A stretch of 64,000 bases of DNA from Pseudomonadota bacterium (lineage in GTDB: Bacteria > Myxococcota_A > Polyangia > Polyangiales > Polyangiaceae). The position numbers were made by a program, and so were the translations under genes. Where the stretch lies: NCBI GenBank assembly GCA_023423895.1, contig JAFAER010000055.1, positions 62,001 through 126,000 on the forward strand, read 5' to 3'. This document shows, piece by piece, positions 24,451-32,920 of the stretch; positions within the stretch are counted from its first letter, which is position 1, and every line of letters starts with the position of its first letter. The notes below the pieces were generated by a model. It was not told the origin of the DNA, did not search any database, and was given only the letters and a program-made list of their open reading frames with translations.

Positions 24451-24679
24451 GGTCCCTCCTGTCCTCACTTCGCGTGAGGATGTTTGAAGTTTCCCATCAC
24501 GAAGAATTGAATCAAGCGGGAAAAGTGAGTGAAGCGCGAAAATCTTGTGTCGTTCGACGCCTTGAGAGGGAGGCCGCAAGCTCGGTTCTGAGTCCCGTCA
24601 GCCTGCTGCGACGTTGGGGACGAGGTTTCCGGTGTGCGCGCCTTGACCGGCTCAACCCGCGCAGATACTCCATAATTTG

Positions 24680-26560
24680 ATGCTTGGGGCAGCGCGCGAC
24701 CCCAGATCCGAGGCGACGATCGAAGGCACCGGCACGACGGCTTTCGGCAAGTACCAGCTCTTCGCGAGCCTGGGCCGCGGAGGTATGGCCGACGTGTTCC
24801 TGTCCGTCGCCCGCGGGCAGATGGGCTTCAACAAGCTCGCCGTCATCAAGCGGCTCCGGCAAGCGCTCGCAGAGGAGACGGCCTTCCGCAACATGTTCCT
24901 CGACGAGGCGCGGCTCGCAGCGCGCCTCGGTCATCCGAACATCGTTCACACGTACGAGGTCGGCGAGCAGGCCGGCGTCTACTTCATCGCGATGGAGTAC
25001 CTGGAGGGGCAGTCCCTCAACAAGGTCCTCAAGGAAGCGCTCCGCCGGAAAGAGACCATCGAGCACGAGATCGCCGTGCGCATCATCGCCGACGCGCTCT
25101 CGGGCCTCGGCTACGCCCACGAGCTCCGCGACTACGACGGCCGGCCGCTCAGCGTCATCCACCGAGACATCTCCCCTCACAACATCTTCGTCACGTACGA
25201 CGGCCACACGAAGCTCGTCGATTTCGGCATCGCGAAGGCGGCCCTCTCCTCGACGGAGACCGAGGTCGGCGTCCTCAAGGGCAAGGTCGCGTACATGTCC
25301 CCGGAGCAGGCGATGGGGCAGCGCATCGACGCGCGCTCCGACCTGTTCGCGATGGGCATCGTCCTCTGGGAGCTGCTCGCGCAGCAGCGACTGATGACGG
25401 GCGAGAGCGCCGCGAACACGCTCCACAAGCTGATGAACGAGCCCATCCCGCGGCTCTCGCACGTGCTCCCGCACATCGATCCGAACCTCGACGCGATCGT
25501 CGCGCGCGCGCTCGAGAAGGACCCGAACATGCGCTGGCAGTCCGCGACCGAGATGCGGCACGCGCTCGAGTCGTGGCTCGCGTCGCAGCCGCGTCACGCC
25601 CGTCAGGAAGAGGTCGGGCGGCGGATGTTGTCGCTCTTCGGCAGCGTGCGCGAAGAGGTCCAGCGCCAGATCCAGAAGCACATGTCCGCGATCACGACCG
25701 CGGCGAACACGCAGGAGCTCCAGGCGCTCACCGCCGAGTCGCTGAAGCGGATGGAGCAGTCGGGCGCGAACGTGAGCGGACAGCTTCTGCGCCTCGGCAC
25801 GAGCGGCAGCGGAAGCGGCAGCGGGGTCATCGCCAACTACGGCGGTCTCGGGGCGAACCCCAGCGCCTACCCGAGCATGCCTTCGGGCTCGCACGCGCAT
25901 CTGTACGCCACCGGCACGAGCCACACGACGCCTCCGCAGAAGTCGAGCAGCGTTCTCCTCATCGTCATCACGATCGGCTGCTTCGTGCTCGCGGGCCTCT
26001 TGATCGTCGTGCTCGGTCTGCGAGATCGGAAGCCGGATCTGCTCGCGTCCGCGAATGGTTCATCGGCTTCGACGAACGTGACGTCGACACCACCGAAGGT
26101 GTCCGACGCGCCGCCGCAAGAGCCGTCCTCCAGCGCGATCACCGCGAGCACGACGTCGACCTCCACGACGTCGACCTCCACGACGAACAGCACCTCGAGC
26201 ACGCAGGCGCCGCCATCGCGGACGCCGTCGCAACCGACGCAACCGACGGCCCAGGCTCATCACCCGACGACGCCGACGGTGACGACGCGCACGAACGTGA
26301 CGCCGAAGCCGGTCGCGCCGCCCCCGCCGCCGCCGCCGGCCGAGGACCCCGGCTTCGTCACGGTGTCGGCCTATCCGTGGGCCAAGGTCACCGAGGGTGG
26401 ACGTGTCGTGTGTCCCGTGACGCCTTGCAACAAGGTCCAGATGACGCCGGGCGCGCACACGCTCACGTTCGAGAACGGCGAGGCGCCCGGACAGAAGCAG
26501 ACGGTGACCGTGCAGATCCGGTCGGGCGAGACGTCGACGAAGAACGTCGGCTTCAAGTGA
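24680..26560 (+). CDS. Ser/Thr protein kinase with PEGA domain
   Basis: 626 residues. The kinase domain (about 20-300) has GRGGMADVFL, the ATP-binding Lys in AVIKRL, HRDISPHN with the catalytic Asp (about 161), DFG and the SPEQ segment. A linker follows, then one transmembrane helix (about 422-448), a long Thr/Ser/Pro-rich external stretch, and a C-terminal PEGA domain (about 554-626). PEGA modules are thought to bind surface or periplasmic ligands. HRDIS in place of HRDLK is frequent in myxobacterial kinases. It is followed closely by a periplasmic binding protein and a lipoprotein on the same strand, suggesting a sensory group. ATG is at 24680; a TTG precedes it in frame. Confidence 0.93.
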   Translation: MLGAARDPRSEATIEGTGTTAFGKYQLFASLGRGGMADVFLSVARGQMGFNKLAVIKRLRQALAEETAFRNMFLDEARLAARLGHPNIVHTYEVGEQAGVYFIAMEYLEGQSLNKVLKEALRRKETIEHEIAVRIIADALSGLGYAHELRDYDGRPLSVIHRDISPHNIFVTYDGHTKLVDFGIAKAALSSTETEVGVLKGKVAYMSPEQAMGQRIDARSDLFAMGIVLWELLAQQRLMTGESAANTLHKLMNEPIPRLSHVLPHIDPNLDAIVARALEKDPNMRWQSATEMRHALESWLASQPRHARQEEVGRRMLSLFGSVREEVQRQIQKHMSAITTAANTQELQALTAESLKRMEQSGANVSGQLLRLGTSGSGSGSGVIANYGGLGANPSAYPSMPSGSHAHLYATGTSHTTPPQKSSSVLLIVITIGCFVLAGLLIVVLGLRDRKPDLLASANGSSASTNVTSTPPKVSDAPPQEPSSSAITASTTSTSTTSTSTTNSTSSTQAPPSRTPSQPTQPTAQAHHPTTPTVTTRTNVTPKPVAPPPPPPPAEDPGFVTVSAYPWAKVTEGGRVVCPVTPCNKVQMTPGAHTLTFENGEAPGQKQTVTVQIRSGETSTKNVGFK

Positions 26561-26617
26561 GCGGCCTCGTCGAGCTGAGCCTTTCCCCGGCAGCTCGAAG
26601 CACGTCATAATCAGCAC

Positions 26618-28090
26618 ATGGGTCTTCGGAGGGGCATCCGGCGCATCGCCGCGCGGATCGTCGCGGCATCGCTCGTGACCGGCGGCTCGACGCTCCTCGG
26701 ATCGCTCCTCGGATCCGTCGCGCTCGTGGAGCAGGGCTGCGTGCAGGAGGCGCCGAAGCCGTCGGCCGAGGCCCCCATCGTGGTGGGCGTCTCGTTCGGG
26801 CTCACGGGCGACCTCGCGAGCTTCAGCGCACCGCTTCGCGACGCGGTCCGCACCGCCGAGGGCGTGATCAACGCCGGCGGAGGCCTGCTCGGGCGGCAGG
26901 TCCGCTTCGACATCGTCGACGACCAGAGCGACGAGCAGACCTTCGTGGTCGACACGGCGCGGTCGTTCGCCGACCGTGGCGTCGCCGCCGTCATCGGCCC
27001 CGTGAGCAGCGGCCAGGTGAAGCTCACGCACCAGATCTTCGCGGACAGGCAGATCATCCAGATCTCGCCGGCTGCGACGTCCGTGGAGCTGACGGACATC
27101 CAGCCTGCCGCGGACCGCTTCTTCTTCCGCACGACACCCGCCGACGACTTCCAGGGCGCGGCGGTCATCCTGTTCGCCGCGAAGACGCCCGGGGGCCTCG
27201 GCGATGCGGGAGCCGGTGGTGATGCGGACGGCGGAACGGGGGCCACCTGCAATCGGCTCGCGCTCGTCTACATCGACAACCCGTACGGGACGTCGATGGC
27301 GAAGGTCGTCTCCGACAACTTCCCGAAGCGCGGCGTGCCGGGGCAACGCTCGATCGCGTCCCAGCAGAAGATCCCGCTCGAGGCTCGCGCGAACTACGAC
27401 GACATCATCCCCGGGATCATCGCGAGCGAGCCGGAGTGCCTCGCGCTCATCTCGTACGATCCCGCGGCCGCGCAGTTCATCAAGGACTTCAAGAAGAACC
27501 CCGGCTACGCCGCCCTCGAGCAGAAGGGCTTCTTCTTCATCGGCACCGACGGGATGTTCACGCAGGGCTTCCTCGATCTCAGTCTCACGGATCCTTCCAA
27601 CCCCGCGTCGGCGTCGACGGCGGAGGGCGTCTTCGGGACGAACCCGGACACGCAGCCCGGTACGACCGAGTACAACGCGTTCAAGACGATCTACGGGACG
27701 TACTTTCCTCTCGGCAGCGCGGCAGACGCGCCGGCGTTCGCGGCGAACACCTTCGATGCCGCGATCCTCATCGCCTTTGCCATCCAGAAGGCAGGCTCTG
27801 CGACCGACCGCATCGCGATCCGCGAGGCCCTGAAGGAGGTCTCGAAGCCCGGCGGACGGCCGATCGGCCCCGCGGAGATCACCGAAGGGTTCGCGGAGCT
27901 GAGGAACGGCCGAGACATCGACTACAAGGGCGCGTCGGGGTCGGTCGACTTCCAGGACACCGGCAACGTTCCGGGCGGCTTCATCATCTGGCAGGCCGTC
28001 CGCGAGAAGCCGGGCGACCCGGTCACGTACAAGACGGTGGCGCGCCTCGGTATCGACGAGCTCGTGCAGCAGCTGGAGCAGATCCGATGA
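26618..28090 (+). CDS. Branched-chain amino acid-type periplasmic binding protein
   Basis: 490 residues. An N-terminal signal (about 1-41, ending QGC) is followed by a type-1 periplasmic binding fold: VVGVSFGLTGDLASFSAPLRD at the start, VINAGGGLLGRQVRFDIVDD, and the AAVIGPVSSGQV loop. It resembles LivK-type substrate-binding proteins. A Gly/Ala/Asp-rich insert (about 200-215) is unusual. No permease or ATPase gene lies near, so it may act as a sensor rather than a transporter component. Its TGA overlaps the ATG of the next lipoprotein, and it lies 57 bp after the PEGA kinase gene. Confidence 0.85.
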   Translation: MGLRRGIRRIAARIVAASLVTGGSTLLGSLLGSVALVEQGCVQEAPKPSAEAPIVVGVSFGLTGDLASFSAPLRDAVRTAEGVINAGGGLLGRQVRFDIVDDQSDEQTFVVDTARSFADRGVAAVIGPVSSGQVKLTHQIFADRQIIQISPAATSVELTDIQPAADRFFFRTTPADDFQGAAVILFAAKTPGGLGDAGAGGDADGGTGATCNRLALVYIDNPYGTSMAKVVSDNFPKRGVPGQRSIASQQKIPLEARANYDDIIPGIIASEPECLALISYDPAAAQFIKDFKKNPGYAALEQKGFFFIGTDGMFTQGFLDLSLTDPSNPASASTAEGVFGTNPDTQPGTTEYNAFKTIYGTYFPLGSAADAPAFAANTFDAAILIAFAIQKAGSATDRIAIREALKEVSKPGGRPIGPAEITEGFAELRNGRDIDYKGASGSVDFQDTGNVPGGFIIWQAVREKPGDPVTYKTVARLGIDELVQQLEQIR

Positions 28091-28614
28091 TGTCGCCGCT
28101 CGGGCGCGCGCTCTCGCTGTCCGTCTCGCTGGTCGCGCTGGCCGCGCTGGCCGCGTGCGCCGCAGGCGATCCCGGTCCCTCGAAGGGCACCTACACCGTG
28201 CAGTTCCCGTCGACGGCCGCGGCCGTCGCGACCGACTTCGTCCAGGTCCTCGTGTTCGAGGTGAAGCCCGAACAGCGCGCGTCGATCTGCCAGGACATCA
28301 TCACGGCCAGGCTGACGGCGCCGGGGTCGCTCGAGCCGAGCGTGCCGCCCGCGCCCGCGGCGAACATCTGCGAGATGCGCGCCGGGAAGAAGCCCGTCGA
28401 GATCCCGTTCGGGGAGCACGCGATCCTCGCGATCGCGCAGAAGAAAGATCGTCAGGATCAGCTGAAGGACTTCCTGATCGGCTGCGCGATCATGACCATC
28501 GGCGACGGCGATGCGCCTCTGTCGATTCCGCTCCGGCTCGTCAGTGTGAGCGCGCCGGTCCCTTCCACCACGTGCGGCAGCGTCGGCGAGTTCTGCGAGT
28601 CTGGCTGTCCGTGA
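28087..28614 (+). CDS. Small lipoprotein of unknown function
   Basis: 175 residues starting at ATGATG 28087, overlapping the previous stop. A lipobox (LAALAAC) is followed by a beta-rich domain with five Cys, two of them at the C-terminus (ESGCP). No family recognised. Coupling to the binding protein suggests the two work together at the envelope, possibly with the PEGA kinase. Confidence 0.72.
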   Translation: MMSPLGRALSLSVSLVALAALAACAAGDPGPSKGTYTVQFPSTAAAVATDFVQVLVFEVKPEQRASICQDIITARLTAPGSLEPSVPPAPAANICEMRAGKKPVEIPFGEHAILAIAQKKDRQDQLKDFLIGCAIMTIGDGDAPLSIPLRLVSVSAPVPSTTCGSVGEFCESGCP

Positions 28615-28632
28615 CGCGTTTCGTGACGCGTC
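28613..28632. terminator. Weak hairpin between convergent genes
   Basis: GACGCG (28613-28618) pairs with CGCGTC (28627-28632) around an 8-base loop. It lies between the 28087 lipoprotein and the convergent 28651 gene. The stem is only 6 bp. Confidence 0.3.
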
Positions 28633-28650
28633 AACGTGTTCGAATGCCGA

Positions 28651-29562
28651 TCACTTGCAGAGCTCGGCGCCGCAGCGGATCTGCGGGCTGAGCGCGGCGC
28701 GCGTCGCGGGGTCTTCCGGGCGGAAGGCGAAAAACGCCGCCGTCGCTCCACCGGCGACGAGGCCGCCGGCGATGACCCAGAACACGGGGCTCGAGAACAT
28801 CGAGCCGCCGCCCTTGTCGCTGCCGGTACTGCCTGCGCCTCCACCGGCGACGGGCCGCGAGCCGGCCTCGGCAAAGGCGCTCTTCGGCACCTGTGGGTTG
28901 CCCGCCTCGAAGACGGCGTTGTCGCGCTCGTCGAGCGCGAGCGCGTAGAAGTCGAGTCGCGTCCTGCCCGACGGCGCGGGGGCGACCTCGACCGTTGCGT
29001 CGCCGATCGCGATGGTCGAGACGGTGTATTCGCCCGACGACGTCCAGCGATAGCCGACGGTGACCTTCTTCGCGATGCGTGTCGGGTCGCGCGTCGTCAC
29101 GCGGAGCTGTCCGCCGTCGGAGCGCACGTTCGCGACGACCTCCATTCCCGGCTTCGTCGGTAGCGAGCGGAACTGACCGCGCGCCTCGACGAACGGCGTC
29201 GACACCTTCGGTCCGAGGTTCGTGTCGACCGTGTATTCGGGATCGAAGACGAGCAGGTGCAGGAACGCCTCGCGCGCCTGCTCGTCCTTGTCGAGGATCG
29301 CGTTCGTGACGGCGAGCACGCGATAGGCGCGAACGAGCTGGTCGTGCGTGAGGTTCTTCTGCTTGATGACGCGCTCGGCGACCTCGTTCGCCTTGTCGTA
29401 GTCGAGCTTCGCGTAGAGCTGCTCGGCGGTCTCGACGTCGGCGGGGGGCGCCTCGACGCGGGGCTTCTCGGTCTTGCTTCCTTTCGGCTGCGCGAACGCT
29501 GCGCCCTCGGAGAAGGCGACCAGCACGAGCGAACAGGCGACCAAGCGGCGCAGCTTGCGCAT
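28651..29562 (-). CDS. Exported TPR-like protein with C-terminal membrane anchor
   Basis: 303 residues from ATG 29562 (MRKLRRLVACS...), chosen for the signal peptide (cleavage after AFAQ); the longer frame upstream is the antisense of the dCMP deaminase. Residues about 40-120 hold helical repeats (AEQLYAKLDYDKANEVAERV, then ...EQAREAFLHLLVFDP) typical of TPR. A beta-sandwich-like region (about 125-225) and a hydrophobic segment near the C-terminus (VFWVIAGGLVAGGATAAFF) follow, then a short Cys-containing tail. Similar TPR/anchor proteins are frequent in myxobacteria with unknown roles. Confidence 0.78.
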   Translation of the reverse strand: MRKLRRLVACSLVLVAFSEGAAFAQPKGSKTEKPRVEAPPADVETAEQLYAKLDYDKANEVAERVIKQKNLTHDQLVRAYRVLAVTNAILDKDEQAREAFLHLLVFDPEYTVDTNLGPKVSTPFVEARGQFRSLPTKPGMEVVANVRSDGGQLRVTTRDPTRIAKKVTVGYRWTSSGEYTVSTIAIGDATVEVAPAPSGRTRLDFYALALDERDNAVFEAGNPQVPKSAFAEAGSRPVAGGGAGSTGSDKGGGSMFSSPVFWVIAGGLVAGGATAAFFAFRPEDPATRAALSPQIRCGAELCK

Positions 29563-29683
29563 GAGCCCGAGAATAGCTTCTGGAGCGCACCACGCGAAGC
29601 AACAAGAAATCGGCTCGCCCGGCCACCGAGGCATGCGCTCGGGCATTGCATCGCCGGCCACCGTGCGCAGAGAATCCCTCGCC

Positions 29684-30145
29684 ATGGCGAGATTGCGTGC
29701 TTCCTGGGACGAGTACTTCATGAACATCGCTCGGGAGGTCGCGACCCGATCCACGTGTGACCGCAAGTTCGTCGGCGCCGTCGTCGTGCGGGACCGCTCG
29801 ATCCTCGCCACCGGCTACAATGGCTCGATCCGCGGCCTCGAGCACTGTGACGAGGACGGCCACCTGATGGAGGAGGGCCACTGCGTGCGCACGGTCCACG
29901 CGGAGGCGAACGCCATCGTTCAGGCGGCGCGCAACGGCGTGCGCATCGACGGCGCTTCGATCTACGTCACTGCCTCGCCGTGCTGGGGCTGCTTCCGGCT
30001 GATCGCCAACGCAGGGATCACGCGGATCGTCTTCGGCGAGTTCTACCGCGACAACAAGATCTTCGAGTTCTCGCAGAAGCTCGGCATCGAGCTCGTCGAC
30101 TTCTCGAAGCCCACCGTGGCCAGGCCGGTCTCGGAGACGACATGA
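29684..30145 (+). CDS. dCMP deaminase family zinc enzyme
   Basis: 153 residues. The deaminase fold shows the Zn ligands VHAEANAI (His) and the PCWGC pair of Cys, with catalytic Glu in HAE. FMNIAREVATRSTC at the start and KFVGAVVVRD match deoxycytidylate deaminases (ComEB/dCMP type), which supply dUMP for thymidylate synthesis. ATG 29684 is the homologous start. Its stop overlaps the ddl start (ATGA), so the pair is co-translated. It is divergent from the TPR-like gene, 121 bp apart. Confidence 0.9.
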   Translation: MARLRASWDEYFMNIAREVATRSTCDRKFVGAVVVRDRSILATGYNGSIRGLEHCDEDGHLMEEGHCVRTVHAEANAIVQAARNGVRIDGASIYVTASPCWGCFRLIANAGITRIVFGEFYRDNKIFEFSQKLGIELVDFSKPTVARPVSETT

Positions 30146-31167
30146 CGTCAGCGGCGAACGAGCGTCGCTTCTCGATCGCCGTCGTGCAAGGCGGGCCGGC
30201 GTCCGAGGCCGAGGTGAGCCGCGCCTCTGCGGCGAGCGTCGCGCGTGCGCTCGAGGAGGCGGGCCATCGTGTCGTCCGCCTCGAGCTCGACGTGTATCTG
30301 GCGGACTCGCTCCGGACACGCGGCTTCGACGTCGTGTTCCCGGTCGCGCACGGGGCCGTCGGCGAGGACGGATCGCTCCAGGGCCTGCTCGAGGTCCTCG
30401 ACCTGCCGTACGTCGGCTCGGGCGTGCTCGCGAGCGCGCTCGCGATGAACAAGCGGACCGCGAAGGTCCTCTTCGCAGCCGCCGGCCTGCCGATCGCTCG
30501 CGGGATCGCGGCGCGCCGCGGGACGCGACCGGCCGCGAACGAAGCCGAGCGTGCGCTCCGCGAGCTCGGCGAGCGGCTCGTCATCAAGCCGTGCTCGAAC
30601 GGGTCCGCGATTGGCGTGGCCCGGTTCGCGGCCGGGGCGACTGCTGCGGGCATCACGAACGCGATCGAGGCCGCCTGGGAGGTCGACGACACCGCGCTCG
30701 TCGAGGTCTATGCGCCGGGACGCGAGGTCACGTGCGGCGTCCTCGACTTGCGCGATCCGGCGTGGCTCCCGCCGACCGAGATCCGCGCCCCGAACGATGC
30801 GTTCTACACGTATCAGGCCCGCTATGCCCCCGGACGCAGCCAGCACCTCTGCCCGGCACCGCTCGGCGAGCGGCTCACGCGGCGCGTCCAGGAGATCGCC
30901 GTGGCTGCGCACCATGCGCTCGGTTGTCGCGATCTGTCGCGCGTCGACTTCGTCGTCCCGGAGGCCGGGGCCGAGCCCGGAGACGATCGTGCCGAGCCGA
31001 CGCTGCTCGAGGTGAACACCATGCCCGGCTTCACGGACACGAGCCTGTATCCGGAAGCCGCCACGATCGCAGGCATCCCGATGCCGGAGCTCTGCAGTGG
31101 CTTCGTCCGGGCGGCCGTCGAGCGCGGCCCAACCCGCCGCAACGTGGCGTTGCCGCTCCCCGAATAG
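30142..31167 (+). CDS. ddl: D-alanine--D-alanine ligase
   Basis: 341 residues. The N-terminal domain ends in a family VFPVAHGAVGEDGSLQGLLE segment. The ATP-grasp core follows: MNKRTAKVLF, VIKPCSNGSAIGVA, LVEVYAPGREVTCGVLD and the metal-binding LLEVNTMPGFTDTSLYP near the end. The enzyme joins two D-Ala for peptidoglycan precursor synthesis. VVQGGPASEAEVS replaces the usual GG.S.E..VS start. ATGA overlap with the dCMP deaminase gene. Downstream lies the palindromic repeat block and a terminator-like hairpin. Confidence 0.93.
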   Translation: MTSAANERRFSIAVVQGGPASEAEVSRASAASVARALEEAGHRVVRLELDVYLADSLRTRGFDVVFPVAHGAVGEDGSLQGLLEVLDLPYVGSGVLASALAMNKRTAKVLFAAAGLPIARGIAARRGTRPAANEAERALRELGERLVIKPCSNGSAIGVARFAAGATAAGITNAIEAAWEVDDTALVEVYAPGREVTCGVLDLRDPAWLPPTEIRAPNDAFYTYQARYAPGRSQHLCPAPLGERLTRRVQEIAVAAHHALGCRDLSRVDFVVPEAGAEPGDDRAEPTLLEVNTMPGFTDTSLYPEAATIAGIPMPELCSGFVRAAVERGPTRRNVALPLPE

Positions 31168-31250
31168 CCGCCGCGAGCCGCGCGCCTCGGCGAGAGGCCC
31201 CACAACGCGCTCCTGGCACGGCTCGAGCGTGAGGCGGGCCAAGCCTTGGA

Positions 31251-31472
31251 ACGCCCGCGAGCAGCCCGGGACGTCTTGGCACGCCCGCGAGCAGCCCGAA
31301 CCGCGCCGTCGAACGCCCGCGAGCGCGCCCCGGGCCCCCGCCCCCGCGAAGCGGGATCCCGCGGGGTTCACCCCCGCGGGGCGGGGAGGAGCCTTCGAAC
31401 GCCCGCGAGCGCCCCCCGGGCCCCCGCCCCCGCGAAGCGGGATCCCGCGGGGTTCACCCCCGCGGGGCGGGG
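31251..31472 (+). repeat. GC-rich palindromic tandem repeats after ddl
   Basis: The 12-mer ACGCCCGCGAGC occurs at 31251, 31281, 31313 and 31399. From the third copy it is part of a 76-bp unit (31311-31386) repeated almost exactly at 31397-31472. Each unit holds nested palindromes (CGGGATCCCG, CCCCGCGGGG twice). It occupies most of the 423-bp gap 31168-31590. No gene is seen in the gap. Confidence 0.85.
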
Positions 31473-31478
31473 TGGGGT

Positions 31479-31495
31479 TTGGGGCGAAGCCCCAA
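31479..31495 (+). terminator. Short hairpin after the repeat block
   Basis: TTGGGGC and GCCCCAA pair over 7 bp around GAA, directly after the last palindromic unit. It may terminate ddl transcription, or be the end of the repeat element. Confidence 0.4.
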
Positions 31496-31590
31496 CAAGA
31501 AGGAGATAGACACAAGCGGTCGCGTGCCCCAAGCTGACCTAAGGTGGCGTTGTTCTTGCTCGGTGTCCGGAAACGGAGGCCGGGTGCAAC

Positions 31591-32748
31591 GTGGCAGCGC
31601 CTTCGGCCGTCTCACAAACAAGACCCATGGCGCGCGACTCGCTTTACGGAGAGAACATCGTGTGGAGCGGCGGCCCCAAGGTCGTCACCATACCTGGAGC
31701 GTTCAAGCTGGCGGGGGTGGTTGCGGCCACGATGTCCGTCGTCGCGCTCGCGTTCGCGATCGTGGTCGCGACGAGCCTCGGGCAGCGCGTCGGCTCGCTC
31801 ATCGGGTTCTCCGCCTGGTCGGCCACGCTGGCCCTCGGCGCATGGCGGCTGCCGCTCTGGTTCCGGTCGAGCGCGCGGTACGTCGTGACCGAGAAGCACG
31901 TGATCTGGCAGCGCGGCCGGCTCCGGCGGACGATCGAGCGCGACGCGATCAGCTACGCCATCATCCGCTGGAATCCGAGCGTGCCGGGCGTCGGCGACCT
32001 CGTGCTCGAGCGGGCCGTTCCGACCGGCGCTCTCAAACGTACGTTGAGCCTGACGTTCTCGAACGTGGAGGCCCCGGATCGCCTCTGGGCGATCGTGCGT
32101 GGCCTCACGCCGAGCGCACCACTCGGTGATGGCAGCCGCCCGCTGGCACAGCGGCTGGATGACGGCGAGCGCGTGCTCTGGACCGCAAAGCCGTGGGCGT
32201 CGCGCTGGACGCCTCGTCGGATCGCCACCGCCGTCGGCGCGGCTCTGCTCGCGGTTGCGGCCGTGCATGTGTTCGCACGGCTCGAGCCGCCGATCGCGCG
32301 CGTGCTCCGGGCCCACGCGCTTCCCCCGATCACCGCTGCGGTGCTCATCGGCGGCGTCACGCTCGTCGTTCTGCTCCTCGCGGGGGTGGCGTGTTTCGTG
32401 GCCTACTCCGCGGTGCTGAAGCCGTGGCGCCTCGCGCGCGAGACGCGCTACTTCGTGACCGATCGCCGCGTCCTCATCCGACGTGGTTCGGAGGAGCTGC
32501 ACCTCGATCGCGAGCGCATCGCGTACGTGATCACGGCCCCGTGGCGCGAGGGCAGCGCACGCCGCGACGTGTACTTGGTGCTCGACGGTCCGCAGGCGCG
32601 TGCGTTCTCTCCGAGCGGTGCGTTCGGCCGAGCGGACGAGACCGCGCTCGTCCCGATGTTCGCCGCAGTCGAGGACGCGGATACCGCAACGGCCGTGCTG
32701 CACGTCAGCCGGATCTCGCTGACGACCGAAGCGCGCGAAGCTGCGTGA
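31591..32748 (+). CDS. Membrane protein with two bacterial PH-like domains
   Basis: 385 residues from GTG 31591 (GGAGG at 31575-31579; ATG 31627 is the alternative). Two hydrophobic pairs (about 40-80 and 215-270) are each followed by a bPH2-like segment: ARYVVTEKHVIWQRGR then RIAYVI-type strands in one, and TRYFVTDRRVLIRRG in the other. Such internal duplicates occur in YdbS/YdbT-like membrane proteins of unknown function. It precedes the second kinase by 172 bp. Confidence 0.75.
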   Translation: MAAPSAVSQTRPMARDSLYGENIVWSGGPKVVTIPGAFKLAGVVAATMSVVALAFAIVVATSLGQRVGSLIGFSAWSATLALGAWRLPLWFRSSARYVVTEKHVIWQRGRLRRTIERDAISYAIIRWNPSVPGVGDLVLERAVPTGALKRTLSLTFSNVEAPDRLWAIVRGLTPSAPLGDGSRPLAQRLDDGERVLWTAKPWASRWTPRRIATAVGAALLAVAAVHVFARLEPPIARVLRAHALPPITAAVLIGGVTLVVLLLAGVACFVAYSAVLKPWRLARETRYFVTDRRVLIRRGSEELHLDRERIAYVITAPWREGSARRDVYLVLDGPQARAFSPSGAFGRADETALVPMFAAVEDADTATAVLHVSRISLTTEAREAA

Positions 32749-32920
32749 CCGCGACCAGGGCGACCGCTCGTGCTTCGCGAGTCGTGATCGTGAACGCGTC
32801 GGTGCGGCTCAGTTGCAGGACGCGACGAAATGAAAGCTCCACGAGCAAGCCCGCTGCGCCAAGGAATCTTTACATTCCACGGTCGAGAACATTCCGGCGA
32901 CCTCGCGCGTCACACGCCGC

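Noticed and set aside
24643..24676. Promoter TTGACC...GATACT/CATAAT before the PEGA kinase
   Set aside because: Spacing of 15 or 22 bp is outside the usual range; kept out of the feature list.
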